A stretch of DNA of 34,545 bases from Candidatus Methanoflorens stordalenmirensis (GCA_003139855.1 PLGY01000072.1:55236-89780), one strand, 5' to 3'. Counted from the stretch's first letter, positions 1 to 9,972 are shown. The notes: generated from the letters alone by a model not told the origin. Program-made: numbers and translations.

Positions 1-3
1 TTA

Positions 4-852
4 ATGGCCGCCAAGCGCCGCGAGACTGCGGCTATAGGATTGCTCTGGGGGGCGGGTATTGCGACCCTGGTCATTCTCATCGTCATATTGGCCTACATAC
101 TCGTAAACGGACTTCCGCTCATCAGCTGGCATTTCTTGACGGCAAATCCTGGTGTGAGGGGACAGACAGGGACAGGAATCTACTCGACGATAGTGGCGAC
201 GGTCGCGGTCACGGGCGTTGCCTTGTTGGTAGCCGCTCCGCTGAGCGTCGGCGGGGCGATCTATTTGAACGAATACACAAAAGAGAACCTTCTGCGAAAA
301 GTAATTCGCCAGGCGGCAGAAGTATTGGCAGGCATACCGTCTATCATTATCGGCCTCTTTGGATTCCTCTTTTTTGTCATCTATTTACGGCCTTACACTG
401 GGGGATGGTCCGTACTATCAGGGGGGCTTGCACTAGCATTCATGGTGCTCCCCATATCGCTCAGAATTTCTGAAGAGGCGTTGAAAGCCGTCCCGGCAGA
501 GCTACGGGAAGGCAGCTTAGGCTTAGGTGCGACGAAATGGCAGTCGATTACTACCGTAGTCATGCCTACAGCGCTCCCAGGAATCATCACCGGACTCATT
601 CTCGGCGCGGGGCGTGCTATCGGCGAGACTGCGGCCATCTTGCTTACTGTAGGCGGAGCTCTGAGTGTCCCCCACAGCCTGCAGGATCCTGCGTGCCCAA
701 TGACACTGTATATTTATAACATCCTTACTGAGTATAACGACACCAGAACGGCTTATGGTACAGCCGCCGTACTGATTATTGTGATCTTGGCCATTACATT
801 TACTACTGACTATCTAATGAACCGCTATACCAGGAAACTAAAGGGGCTATGA
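4..852 (+). CDS. pstA: Phosphate ABC transporter permease PstA
   Basis: 282-aa multi-TM protein with the binding-protein-dependent permease EAA-type region ([54 protein letters not shown]); directly followed by pstB and phoU. Confidence 0.95.
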   Translation: MAAKRRETAAIGLLWGAGIATLVILIVILAYILVNGLPLISWHFLTANPGVRGQTGTGIYSTIVATVAVTGVALLVAAPLSVGGAIYLNEYTKENLLRKVIRQAAEVLAGIPSIIIGLFGFLFFVIYLRPYTGGWSVLSGGLALAFMVLPISLRISEEALKAVPAELREGSLGLGATKWQSITTVVMPTALPGIITGLILGAGRAIGETAAILLTVGGALSVPHSLQDPACPMTLYIYNILTEYNDTRTAYGTAAVLIIVILAITFTTDYLMNRYTRKLKGL

Positions 853-856
853 CGAC

Positions 857-1618
857 GTGAGCGGCGAGATTGAAATAAGTATAAAGAACCTGAACCTCTG
901 GTTTGGGAACTTTCAAGCTCTCAAGAACATCAACATCGACATTCAAAAGAACGCAGTCACGGCCCTAATCGGTCCATCAGGGTGTGGAAAATCGACTTTT
1001 ATCAAAACACTTGACCGAATGAATGATCTTGTAGACAACGTCAAGTTTACGGGCGAAATAATGTACAAAGGACGTAATATCCTCGACTCGGATACGGACG
1101 TCGTGGAACTTCGCAAAGAGATTGGAATGGTGTTTCAAAAGCCGAACCCGTTCCCGAAGTCCATTTTCGACAATGTCGTCTACGGGCCGCGGGTCCACGG
1201 GATTCGAGATAAGAAGACCCTGCACGAGATCGCAGAAAGGAGCCTCAAAGGCGCGGCGATTTGGGACGAAGTTAAGGATCGACTCGGTGAGTCTGCGCTC
1301 AGGCTTTCGGGCGGCCAGCAGCAGCGGCTCTGCATTGCGCGGCTCCTCGCGGTGGAACCTGACGTCCTCCTCATGGATGAGCCTGCGTCGGCGCTCGACC
1401 CGATTGCGACGTCCAAGATTGAAGACCTACTTTACGAACTCAAAAAGGATTATACGATTGTTATTGTCACGCATAACATGCAGCAAGCAGCGCGCGTCTC
1501 GTCGCGCACAGCGTTCTTCTGGCTGGGCGAGATGGTTGAGTACGCCCCGACGATAGACTTATTTGAGCGACCGCAAAATAAGAGGACAGAAGACTACGTG
1601 ACCGGCAAGTTCGGATAA
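857..1618 (+). CDS. pstB: Phosphate ABC transporter ATP-binding protein PstB
   Basis: Walker [10 protein letters not shown], signature LSGGQQQR, Walker [17 protein letters not shown] start; the PstB-like [15 protein letters not shown] segment. Confidence 0.97.
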   Translation: MSGEIEISIKNLNLWFGNFQALKNINIDIQKNAVTALIGPSGCGKSTFIKTLDRMNDLVDNVKFTGEIMYKGRNILDSDTDVVELRKEIGMVFQKPNPFPKSIFDNVVYGPRVHGIRDKKTLHEIAERSLKGAAIWDEVKDRLGESALRLSGGQQQRLCIARLLAVEPDVLLMDEPASALDPIATSKIEDLLYELKKDYTIVIVTHNMQQAARVSSRTAFFWLGEMVEYAPTIDLFERPQNKRTEDYVTGKFG

Positions 1619-1630
1619 GAGAAGTAAGAC

Positions 1631-2296
1631 ATGGCTCGAAATCGTTTCGTTAGAAAGTTGAATGAGTTGCGGCGCGGCGTCATAGATATGGGGGCCATTA
1701 CCTTGCAATCTGTTAAAGACGTGCTAACCGCGCTTGAGACGAGTGACACTGCGCTTGCTGAGCGTGTAATCGCCAATGACGATAAGATAGACAATTTCGA
1801 TCGAAAGATCGAATCGCAGTGCGTAAGACTCCTTGCGCTTGAGCAACCTATGGCAAAGGACCTGAGAATAATCGCTACCTCTTTCAAGATGATAACTGAT
1901 TTGGAGCGCATCGGAGATTGGTCGGTTGACATTGCCGAAGAGGTTATCAATATGGGAAAGCCCATCCGCATACCCGTTTCGGCGTCGAAATTCAACGAGC
2001 TCGTCGCTGACGTGAAGGCGATGGTCGCCGATAGCATCGAAGCGTACACGCAAGGCAACGTTCAACAAGCGCGCAGCTTCGAGGCGCGCGACGATAGAAT
2101 TGATTCCCTGTATAAGCAGATTGTTGACGATATGGTGAACTCACTCGCTCAAGGAAAATGCTCGACCGAGACCGTTGCTGACGTGACCAGTTTGCTATAC
2201 GTCATTCGGTACCTTGAGCGCATCGCGGATCACGCGGTAGCCATCGGTAATCGCATCTGCTATATGGAAGAAGGCGAGCGGCGCTACTTGAAATAG
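1631..2296 (+). CDS. phoU: Phosphate transport system regulator PhoU
   Basis: 221 aa with two PhoU-type repeats (LEQPMAKDLRIIATSFKMITDLERIGDWSVDIAE; LLYVIRYLERIADHAVAIGNRI); downstream of pstAB. Confidence 0.95.
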   Translation: MARNRFVRKLNELRRGVIDMGAITLQSVKDVLTALETSDTALAERVIANDDKIDNFDRKIESQCVRLLALEQPMAKDLRIIATSFKMITDLERIGDWSVDIAEEVINMGKPIRIPVSASKFNELVADVKAMVADSIEAYTQGNVQQARSFEARDDRIDSLYKQIVDDMVNSLAQGKCSTETVADVTSLLYVIRYLERIADHAVAIGNRICYMEEGERRYLK

Positions 2297-2303
2297 CTCC
2301 TTT

Positions 2304-3043
2304 TCACTGATCTGCTTCATCTAGAGGCGTGGATTTAGACCACGTATCTCCAGTTTTCACTTCCTGCAGTCTTGTTTTGGCGTTTTTCAATGCGTGTTCT
2401 ATGTCTTCAGAGGGCGTTTGCGAAAGCGATCCATGGCCGGGAAAGAGTCGCTCTATCTTTTTCGTATTGAGCACGCCCATGGAGTGCACGTAGTCACCGG
2501 CACTTCCCGACGGTGCTATCGCCGACAGAGTCCCATGTGCAAAAACAGTATCTCCTGAGAATAGGAGTTTGTTATACTCCTCATAGACACATATACAGCC
2601 TGATGTATGGCCGGGAGTTTCGATCACTTCGAGTTTCGCGTTTTCCAGGTCGATAAACGCTCCGTTCTCAAACCACACATGCGGTTTCGTATACCGATAA
2701 TCGGCCGAAAATGACGAGTACATGGTGACATATTCGTCTCTTTCGGTTATTTTTGCAGCGGCGAGTCGTCCAGCAGCGAGAATGGCGGTGCGGAAGAAGT
2801 GCTTGTTGCCGCCGATGGGTCAAAGTGCTCATGCGTGTTAACGACCAAATCAACATCTGTAGGTGTGAATCCAATTCCTCCTAACCCATCTCTCAAATCG
2901 CCAAAGCTCGAATCAATTCCCGAATCTATCATGATTATCTTGGAGGTCCCAACGATGAGGTAAACATGACACGATGGCCGCTGCGCAGGGATCTGGAAGA
3001 CGCCGGGGCACACTTCCACGGGTTCTTTGTGCTGATCTGTCAC
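2304..3043 (-). pseudogene. MBL-fold metallo-hydrolase, disrupted by a 1-nt frameshift in the HxHxDH motif
   Basis: N-terminal ORF 2747-3043 (..IIMIDSGIDSSFGDLRDGL..VVNTHEHFD) and C-terminal ORF 2304-2723 (..VIETPGHTSGCICVYEEYNKLLFSGDTVFAHG). Reading the third frame between them gives IGGNKHFFRTAILAAGRLAAAKITERDEYVTMYSSFS, restoring THEHFD(H)IGG. Junction at about 2817-2818. Confidence 0.85.
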
Positions 3044-3227
3044 GTTTCATGCCTATCGATATCCTGCCTTTATAAGTGATCTACGTAGACTCCATAGCTG
3101 CAAGGAGGCCTCCGGCTGAGCATGGGTAGCGGTCAAACCTGCCGCGTTCGCGTTAAACTGGCGACAAAGCAATAAGTTAGGCGGTCGAGTTAGTGAAAAC
3201 GGGAAAAAACCCCGACAGGAGGTACAA

Positions 3228-4181
3228 ATGGATTTCTCGATGAGCGCAATTAGGGCTCCATTAGACGTTCCCCAAGAGCTGCGAATGGAATATAAAAGAA
3301 GTCTATCCACCATAACCAAGGGGAGCGGCCGTCTTATGCTCTTTGCGGGAGATCAGAAGATTGAGCACTTGAACGATGATTTCCATGGCCCCGGCATTTC
3401 CCCTGACGACAACGATCCTGAGCACTTGTTTCGAATCGCGAGTGGCGCTGAAATCGGGTGTTTTGCGACGCAGATGGGCCTGATCGCTCGCTACGGCGAG
3501 GACTATCCGAACGTCAATTATCTTATCAAGCTTAATTCCAAGTCGAACCTCGTAAAGACCGCGCAAGCAGAACCGTTCAGTGGCCTCTTCTATTCGATGG
3601 AACAAGTCGATGGGTTTCGGAAGAGTTCGGCGTTGAATATTCCCGCGGTTGGATATACGATCTACGCTGGAAGCGAATACGAAGCGCACATGCTGCACGA
3701 GGCCGCCCAGATCATTCACGGCGCTCACAAGCGTGGCATGATCGCGATCATTTGGGTCTATCCCCGCGGCAAGGCAGTGAAAGATGAGCACGACCCGCAT
3801 CTCATCGCCGGTGCAGCCGGGCTGGGTGCTGCCCTCGGTGCGGATTTTGTGAAAGTAAACTACCCGAAGAAAGACGGCGTCGATTCCAAAGAAGCCTTTA
3901 AAGAGGCCGTTCAGGCCGCGGGCCGATGCAAAGTATTGTGCGCAGGGGGCTCAACTGTAGATGTCAAACTCTTCCTCGAGCGCCTCTGGGAGCAAATCTT
4001 CGTCAGCGGCGCAAGTGGCAATGCGACTGGCAGGAACATACACCAAAAGCGGCTCAAGGAAGCCATTCAAATGTGCAATGCAATTTCAGCCATCGTCGTG
4101 AATGGTGAAGGTGTGGAAGAAGCGCTGCAGATCTACACGGGAAGAAAAGAGTTTAAAGTGAAAGACTATAATATGTCGTGA
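3228..4181 (+). CDS. Class I fructose-bisphosphate aldolase, archaeal DhnA/DeoC-LacD type
   Basis: 317 aa; ADFVKVNYPKK segment containing the likely Schiff-base Lys; IIWVYPRGKAVKDEHDPHLIAGAAGLGAALGAD; strong SD aggaggt before ATG. Confidence 0.88.
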   Translation: MDFSMSAIRAPLDVPQELRMEYKRSLSTITKGSGRLMLFAGDQKIEHLNDDFHGPGISPDDNDPEHLFRIASGAEIGCFATQMGLIARYGEDYPNVNYLIKLNSKSNLVKTAQAEPFSGLFYSMEQVDGFRKSSALNIPAVGYTIYAGSEYEAHMLHEAAQIIHGAHKRGMIAIIWVYPRGKAVKDEHDPHLIAGAAGLGAALGADFVKVNYPKKDGVDSKEAFKEAVQAAGRCKVLCAGGSTVDVKLFLERLWEQIFVSGASGNATGRNIHQKRLKEAIQMCNAISAIVVNGEGVEEALQIYTGRKEFKVKDYNMS

Positions 4182-4252
4182 ATCGTTAGCTCGGCCATAG
4201 GTAGCGCTGCCAGCACCTACGTAAGCTCTGCGTGGCCGTGAAGTAGAGGGCT

Positions 4253-5179
4253 ATGATATACACGATCACGCTGAATCCTGCGCTTGACCGCATACTCACT
4301 GTTGAGTCCATCGAATATAACAACCCTAACCGAGTGGACGGCGATGACCGATATGCAGGCGGTAAAGGCATCGACGTGTCCAAAGCCCTCACCCGGCTTG
4401 GTGTGGACAACAAAGCGATTGGGTTTGCTGGCGGTTTCATAGGGCAGGAGCTCGAAGGATGCCTGCTCAATCTTGGCGTTAACTGCGAGTTCGTCAGAAT
4501 CTCCGCCGAAACCCGCACGAACGTGTATATTCACGAGACGGCTAGGAACCGGCAGATCTCGTTCAATCTACGCGGCCCTTTGATCCAGTCCTTCGAGCTT
4601 ATGGAGATGATCGATGTGATCAAAGGGCTCGAGGATGCTAACTACGTTATTCTCAGTGGTAGTGTTCCTGCCGGAGTCAATCCAATCATCTACCAAAAAA
4701 TCGTAGAGATCGCAAAAGGCAAAGGAGCGACGGTCGTTCTCGATTCTGACGATGAGCCGTTCAGGGCCGGTTTAAGGGCGAAGCCCCACATTATCAAGCC
4801 GAACGTGCACGAGCTCGAGCGACTCTTGGCTAGGCAGCTCAAAGATATGAGCGCGATCGTCGATGCGGCCATAGAGGTGCACGAAGGGGGCATTGATGTG
4901 GTTCTTGTCTCCATGGGCGCCAGAGGCGTGCTGCTGGTAACCGAAGATGAACGGTGGATAGCACATCCGCCGCGAGTGACTGTGACAAATACCATCGGCG
5001 CCGGAGACTCAGCCGTTGCCGGATTTGTTCAGAGCTTAGTCTTGGGAGAAAACTTCAAGGAAGCGGCCTCGAGGGCAGCAGCGACAGGAACCGCAGCAAC
5101 TCTCATCGATGATGTCTCCATAACCCAAGAAAACGTGAATGCCATTCTTGGCCAAGTGAAGGTCCGCCGCGTGACCTAG
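4253..5179 (+). CDS. PfkB-family sugar-phosphate kinase, 1-phosphofructokinase / 6-phosphofructokinase-like
   Basis: MIYTITLNPALDRIL...GGKGIDVSKALTRLG N-terminus and NTIGAGDSAVAGF catalytic motif typical of the FruK/LacC/PfkB branch. Confidence 0.88.
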   Translation: MIYTITLNPALDRILTVESIEYNNPNRVDGDDRYAGGKGIDVSKALTRLGVDNKAIGFAGGFIGQELEGCLLNLGVNCEFVRISAETRTNVYIHETARNRQISFNLRGPLIQSFELMEMIDVIKGLEDANYVILSGSVPAGVNPIIYQKIVEIAKGKGATVVLDSDDEPFRAGLRAKPHIIKPNVHELERLLARQLKDMSAIVDAAIEVHEGGIDVVLVSMGARGVLLVTEDERWIAHPPRVTVTNTIGAGDSAVAGFVQSLVLGENFKEAASRAAATGTAATLIDDVSITQENVNAILGQVKVRRVT

Positions 5180-5970
5180 ACGCCCTGCCTGCCACTACTA
5201 TTGGCTCGACAGGCGTTGATATCATTTCGCAATTGTGCTGCCATCTTGTGGGGTGATTGTGCGAAAATGATATCCCTGGACACGGCGATGATGCCCATGC
5301 GCCCTTGAGCGTTCATCCCTGACGTGACTGCTTTCTGAAGGTCACCGCCTTGTGATCCGACGCCCGGGATGAGGAGTGGGACCTCCTCGCCCACAATACT
5401 GCGTACTGCCTCAAGCTCACTTCCTTGCGTAGCGCCCACAACGAAGCCGAGATTGCCGTGTATGTTCCATTCTAATGCCTTTTTCGCAACGACCTGATAG
5501 AGCGGCTCTGCACATGACAGGTTTTGTATCTCTGAAGCCCCGGCGTTCGACGTCTTGCAAAGGATAAAGACGCCCTTGTTTCGCCGCTCGATGAAGGGCT
5601 CTATCGCGTCGAGTCCCATATAGGGACTTACCGTCACGGCGTCCCCTCCCACGACCTCATACACGTACTTGGCATGTGCTTTTGACGAGTGTGCCACATC
5701 GGCCCTCTTTGCATCGACAATGACTGGCACGCGCACGAACTCTTTGATATACTGCACCGTCTTCATAAGGGCGTCCAACCCTGAAGGGCCGCGCGCTTCG
5801 TAGAACGCCGTGTTAACCTTGAAACAGCAGACCAAATCGAGCGTAGCGCTGATAATGTGCTGGTTGAAATCGAAAACATCATCCACCGTGCCATCAGGGT
5901 CCAGCCCCACGCACAGCCAGCTATCGTTCTGACGCGCTGTTTTTTCTAAGTCTCGCAAAAAAGCCACCAT
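5176..5970 (-). CDS. pyrF: Orotidine 5'-phosphate decarboxylase (long, type-2-like)
   Basis: 264 aa; WLCVGLDPD, CFKVNTAFYEARGPSGLDALMKTVQYIK, VIVDAKRADVAHSSKAHAKYVY, LLIPGVGSQGGD. Confidence 0.9.
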   Translation of the reverse strand: MVAFLRDLEKTARQNDSWLCVGLDPDGTVDDVFDFNQHIISATLDLVCCFKVNTAFYEARGPSGLDALMKTVQYIKEFVRVPVIVDAKRADVAHSSKAHAKYVYEVVGGDAVTVSPYMGLDAIEPFIERRNKGVFILCKTSNAGASEIQNLSCAEPLYQVVAKKALEWNIHGNLGFVVGATQGSELEAVRSIVGEEVPLLIPGVGSQGGDLQKAVTSGMNAQGRMGIIAVSRDIIFAQSPHKMAAQLRNDINACRANSSGRQGV

Positions 5971-6031
5971 GTCTCGTCGCTCCCGAGTAAGCAGAATTTA
6001 TTCTTCCTCTATTTACTGCTTGCGTTGGCCC

Positions 6032-7366
6032 TCAGCCGCTGCTTGCGACGCTGACATCCCTTATCCGAACGGTTGGCGTCGTCAAGCTGAAGTACGTCTT
6101 GACCTCGCGACTTATGCCCTCGATCTGCTGAAGCAAATCGAGGACGTCAATTCCGATGTTGGTCTGCTTTAGGGCGTGTTCGAGTTCGCCATCTTCGATG
6201 GCGTAGCCGGCGTAGACCATTCCGGAGAACTCTCCGGTGCTTGGATTCGGCCGATCGCCCGTGGCCCTAATATAGATGCCGTGTCCCACATCCTCGATTA
6301 CGTTAGCCTCAGCTCCGCTTGCAATTACGAGGTTTGTGGGCGATATTGAAGGCGGCTGCCGAAAGTCCCCGCGAGAGGCGTTGCCCGTGCTCAATGTCCC
6401 CTCTTTGTTTGCCGTGTAGCTGTCGTAGAGGTAAGAACGCAGGACGCCTCTTTCGACGAGAGGGGTTCGCTGTGATGGGACTCCTTCAGCATCAAAGGGG
6501 CTTGTCTCTAAGCCGCCGCTAAGGAGTCCGTCATCCACAATCGTGAACTCGCTTACAGCGATGTGTTCCCCTATTTTCCCTGTTAGAAACGACCGATCCC
6601 GTTGCGCGTCTTCGGCGCTCACGGTGACCGCAGCCGCAATGATGGATCCAACAGCAAGGGGATCGAGCACGACAGGCATCTTGCCTGATTGAACCGGCTG
6701 TGGGTTCATACTACGCAGCGCCATCTCTCCGGCCGCACTTCCAACCGAATCAACATCGAAATCGAAACGCCGCGATGCAGCGTACTCGAAGCCGTTTCCG
6801 CTGTCTTCCCCCTTGTGCGCAATCACGTCGACGTCGAGCGCCGCCTGCGTTCCACTGTCTGTTCCCGAAACGCCGAACGTGTTTGCGATCGCGTCGCTCC
6901 AGCGCCCGACTGAAGCGCCAGAATTGACTATCTCGATGCGCTTATCAATACGCGATGCGTCGGCGACGTCAATCGCCAGTTGCGCGACGGTTGAGACGTC
7001 GAGTGATGCGATCGTGTTGTCCCAGGTGCCGGAGACAATGGGATAGCGCTCGGCGGGCGGAAGCGATTTGAAATCTTTGTCAGGACGTCCGGCACGTGAC
7101 GCCGAGATCGCTTGCTTGACAGCGAACTCAACCCGCTCGAGCGATGCGTGCGCGTATCCCATGCTACCATCCTTGAAGATCCGAATCCCGATGCCACTTT
7201 CAAAGCCGCTTTGGCTTGATTTGATCTTGCCCTTCTCGAGCTCTGCGCTGACAGAGTTCGAGTGAGTCGCGAATGCTTCTCCTTGGTAGATTGACGTGTC
7301 TACGAGCGCCAATGCACGCGTGCATATCTCGAGGAGCGTAGCCTCTCGCTCGGTGTGGGTCATCAC
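6032..7366 (-). CDS. TldE/PmbA-family metalloprotease-like subunit
   Basis: 444 aa with PmbA-like architecture (VVLDPLAVGSII, SPFDAEGVPSQRTPLVERGVLRSYLYDSYTA). Directly downstream of the tldD homologue; lacks HExxxH. Confidence 0.92.
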   Translation of the reverse strand: MMTHTEREATLLEICTRALALVDTSIYQGEAFATHSNSVSAELEKGKIKSSQSGFESGIGIRIFKDGSMGYAHASLERVEFAVKQAISASRAGRPDKDFKSLPPAERYPIVSGTWDNTIASLDVSTVAQLAIDVADASRIDKRIEIVNSGASVGRWSDAIANTFGVSGTDSGTQAALDVDVIAHKGEDSGNGFEYAASRRFDFDVDSVGSAAGEMALRSMNPQPVQSGKMPVVLDPLAVGSIIAAAVTVSAEDAQRDRSFLTGKIGEHIAVSEFTIVDDGLLSGGLETSPFDAEGVPSQRTPLVERGVLRSYLYDSYTANKEGTLSTGNASRGDFRQPPSISPTNLVIASGAEANVIEDVGHGIYIRATGDRPNPSTGEFSGMVYAGYAIEDGELEHALKQTNIGIDVLDLLQQIEGISREVKTYFSLTTPTVRIRDVSVASSG

Positions 7367-8752
7367 TTATATCCCTCCCACAACGACGTCACTCACACGC
7401 ATGTAAGCGCCTCCCGTGGTGTTTGGTGTCATCTGTCCGCCTTTGCCGCACGTTCCAGGGTCAAACGACAAGGTCCGCGTTATGGCGTTGATTTTGTGAA
7501 GGATCTCGAGCGTCATCGCACTCAGCGCAGCGTCCCTCAAATGATCGCGCAGTTCTCCGTGTTCGACTGCGTACGCTTCTCTGCTTTTGAAGGTGAACAT
7601 CCCGGTTGTAGGAGTCGTGTAGCCGTACTGCCAGCCGATAAAGTATATGCCGCTGAACCCCTCCAGCAGCTCGTCAAACGCGTAGTCTCCGGGTTCAAAG
7701 AAGGTGTTACTCATCCGCACGATGGGTGGAGCGTCGTACCGCTGCGCGCGCGCGCTTCCGTTTGTCCCCAAGCCTAGGCGTGACCCGGTTTCGATGTCGG
7801 TGAGGTAGGTCTGCAAAATCCCGCGTTCCAAGAGCACCTTTCGGCGCGTCTGGATACCCTCATCGTCGTAGCCCATGTAACCGTAGCTCAGCAAGGTCGG
7901 GTCGTCTACGATCGTCACTGCTTCAGATCCAATCTTTTGGGTTAGCTTCCCTGCCAAGATAGACGTGCCTGAAATGATCGCGTCAGCTTCGGACGCGTGT
8001 CCGAACGCCTCGTGCGCAAAAACCCCGGAGAGCGACGGGTCGAGCACGGCATCAAACTGTCCAGAAGGGGCCGGTTTTGCGTCGAGGAGCGAGATTGCCT
8101 GGGTTCCAGCAGTTCGGCCGATGTCCGCGCCGTCTAGGAAGAGCTCGAACCCTTTTGAATCACCTTTGGCCTTATAGCCTGATTGCCGCAATGCGCCTTC
8201 TTTCGCAAAGACCATTGCGCGAGCAATCGACCGCACGACAGTCTCGTCGACATACGTTCCCTCGGAGTTAGCGATTATTTTGTGCAGAACAATATCGGTG
8301 TATCCGATCTCCGTGCTGCTGACGCGCTTATCTGCCTCTTTTGCTTCTCGCTCTTGCCGCAGGACGTAGCCGAGCTTGTCGGCGATTGAAACTTGAGTCG
8401 GCAGGCGCTGCACGGCCGTCTTGACAGTGTCTTCAAACGCCGGCACCTCAATCGAAAACTTCTCAGCGCGCTCATACACGGCTTTGGCGAGACTAACCGC
8501 GCGTTCAGCGCAATCGGTCAAGCCGCGGTGATCTACTTCTGTCGTGTACGCAAACCCCCACGCGCCCTCCAAAAAGGCCCGTATTCCAGCCCCAAGTTCA
8601 TTAGAGCTATTGATCTTCGTTATCCCGTCTTTCGCGGAGATCGAAGTGCCATCAGAGCTCTCAAGGCGGATATCAGCGAACTGGGCTCCGCGCTCGCGTG
8701 CTGCGCTGAGGGCTTCTTCGACATCGTCCCTTTTTTCGCTTAGTTCTTGCAT
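7367..8752 (-). CDS. tldD: TldD-family zinc metalloprotease
   Basis: 461 aa with HExxxH (GVFAHEAFGHASEAD), VDDPTLLSYGYMGYDDEG, C-terminal CGKGGQMTPNTTGGAYMRVSDVVVGG. Confidence 0.95.
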   Translation of the reverse strand: MQELSEKRDDVEEALSAARERGAQFADIRLESSDGTSISAKDGITKINSSNELGAGIRAFLEGAWGFAYTTEVDHRGLTDCAERAVSLAKAVYERAEKFSIEVPAFEDTVKTAVQRLPTQVSIADKLGYVLRQEREAKEADKRVSSTEIGYTDIVLHKIIANSEGTYVDETVVRSIARAMVFAKEGALRQSGYKAKGDSKGFELFLDGADIGRTAGTQAISLLDAKPAPSGQFDAVLDPSLSGVFAHEAFGHASEADAIISGTSILAGKLTQKIGSEAVTIVDDPTLLSYGYMGYDDEGIQTRRKVLLERGILQTYLTDIETGSRLGLGTNGSARAQRYDAPPIVRMSNTFFEPGDYAFDELLEGFSGIYFIGWQYGYTTPTTGMFTFKSREAYAVEHGELRDHLRDAALSAMTLEILHKINAITRTLSFDPGTCGKGGQMTPNTTGGAYMRVSDVVVGGI

Positions 8753-8794
8753 CGGCTACCGCATCTCCATGCGACTAACATTGGCTGTGCTTAA

Positions 8795-9070
8795 ATGGTT
8801 TGTCCACGATTGGGCGGCAGAGACGTGGATGTCGATCGCGTCAAGCAGCTGGTGTTAATGGTCGCTGTGACGCTTAGTCGATACCGTCGAATTCCTGTTG
8901 ATCGCGACATTTGCAAACGATTGTGCCAAATGAAGCAGCTAGACACGTCCCCTCAGCTTTCGATAATCAGACGCCGCAATGACAAGCTAGTTGTCTTTGT
9001 TGAGCCTGGTCGCTGCTATCTGCTTATGGCGGGCACTTGGGGGACGATATTGGTCCTTGTGGAACCTTAG
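8795..9070 (+). CDS. Small hypothetical protein
   Basis: 91-aa ORF that overlaps no stronger gene; A/T element (gcttaaatgg) just upstream; no family recognised. The start may be the GTG near 8828. Confidence 0.35.
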   Translation: MVCPRLGGRDVDVDRVKQLVLMVAVTLSRYRRIPVDRDICKRLCQMKQLDTSPQLSIIRRRNDKLVVFVEPGRCYLLMAGTWGTILVLVEP

Positions 9071-9336
9071 TCCGGCTAGGTACTTGCAAGCAAGGCGAGG
9101 TTGTCGTGCAACAATACGCCAAAATGGCCTTAGTTGTATGACGCGCAATTTATGAGCCTCACTCATTTCTCGTGTTTTGCGCGTTAGGTTGAGCGCTCGC
9201 CCTCGCAGCGTTTGAAGACGTTATGTGGACGCTAATTGCCCTCGGTGCAGGTCTTGCCCCTCTTTAAGGTTGGAGCTATCGTAATCGTCTCTTTTCTTCG
9301 TCTACGATTTACGGCGACGCTGTCTAGCCACATCCA

Positions 9337-9972
9337 TCACGAGCGTATTTGGCTCACAAACCGTTTTCTGTGATAAATCAGGTAACCAACAAGGCCGATT
9401 ATCCCCGCTATGACGACGATATCAAGATATCTAAAGAGCGCCTCAAGATCCGACCAGTGGGGACCTAGAAGAACGCCAACATAAGCAAGCCCAAAACACC
9501 AAGGAAGCGATCCCAGCACCGTGTAGAGAGAGAACTTCTTCACGTCCATCCGGGCGACGCCGGCTGGAAGGGAGATGAAGGTTCGCACGATCGGCAACAC
9601 CCTGCTGACAAGAACGGCGGTCTCTCCATATCTTCCAAACCACGCGTGTGCCCGATCAAGCTCGCTCTTACGTATCAGCACGTATTTGCCATACCGCTCG
9701 AGGAGGGGCAGACCTCCGTATCCCCCAACGAAGTAGGCTACGAGTGAGCCGGCGAGGCTACCGGCCGTACCCGCAAGAGTAACGCCGATCAGGGTAAGCT
9801 CCCCTTTCCAGACGACAAAGCCGGCGAAGGGCATGATCACCTCACTTGGCAGCGGGATGCACGCGCTCTCTAGCCCCATTGCAACAAAAACACCGGCGTA
9901 ACCGAGCTGTTCAATAACGGAAATGACGAAATTACTGAGCGTCTCTAGGATATTGAGGCTTAAAGCTAACAT
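9337..9972 (-). CDS. DedA/SNARE-associated family membrane protein
   Basis: 211 aa; GYAGVFVAMGLESACIPLPSEVIMPFAGF and RVLPIVRTFISLPAGVARMDVKKFSLYTVLGSLPW are DedA signatures. Confidence 0.95.
   Translation of the reverse strand: MLALSLNILETLSNFVISVIEQLGYAGVFVAMGLESACIPLPSEVIMPFAGFVVWKGELTLIGVTLAGTAGSLAGSLVAYFVGGYGGLPLLERYGKYVLIRKSELDRAHAWFGRYGETAVLVSRVLPIVRTFISLPAGVARMDVKKFSLYTVLGSLPWCFGLAYVGVLLGPHWSDLEALFRYLDIVVIAGIIGLVGYLIYHRKRFVSQIRS

Noticed and set aside
2668-2874. 68-aa minus-strand ORF across the MBL frameshift
   Set aside because: Wrong frame; the third frame gives the protein-like bridging sequence.
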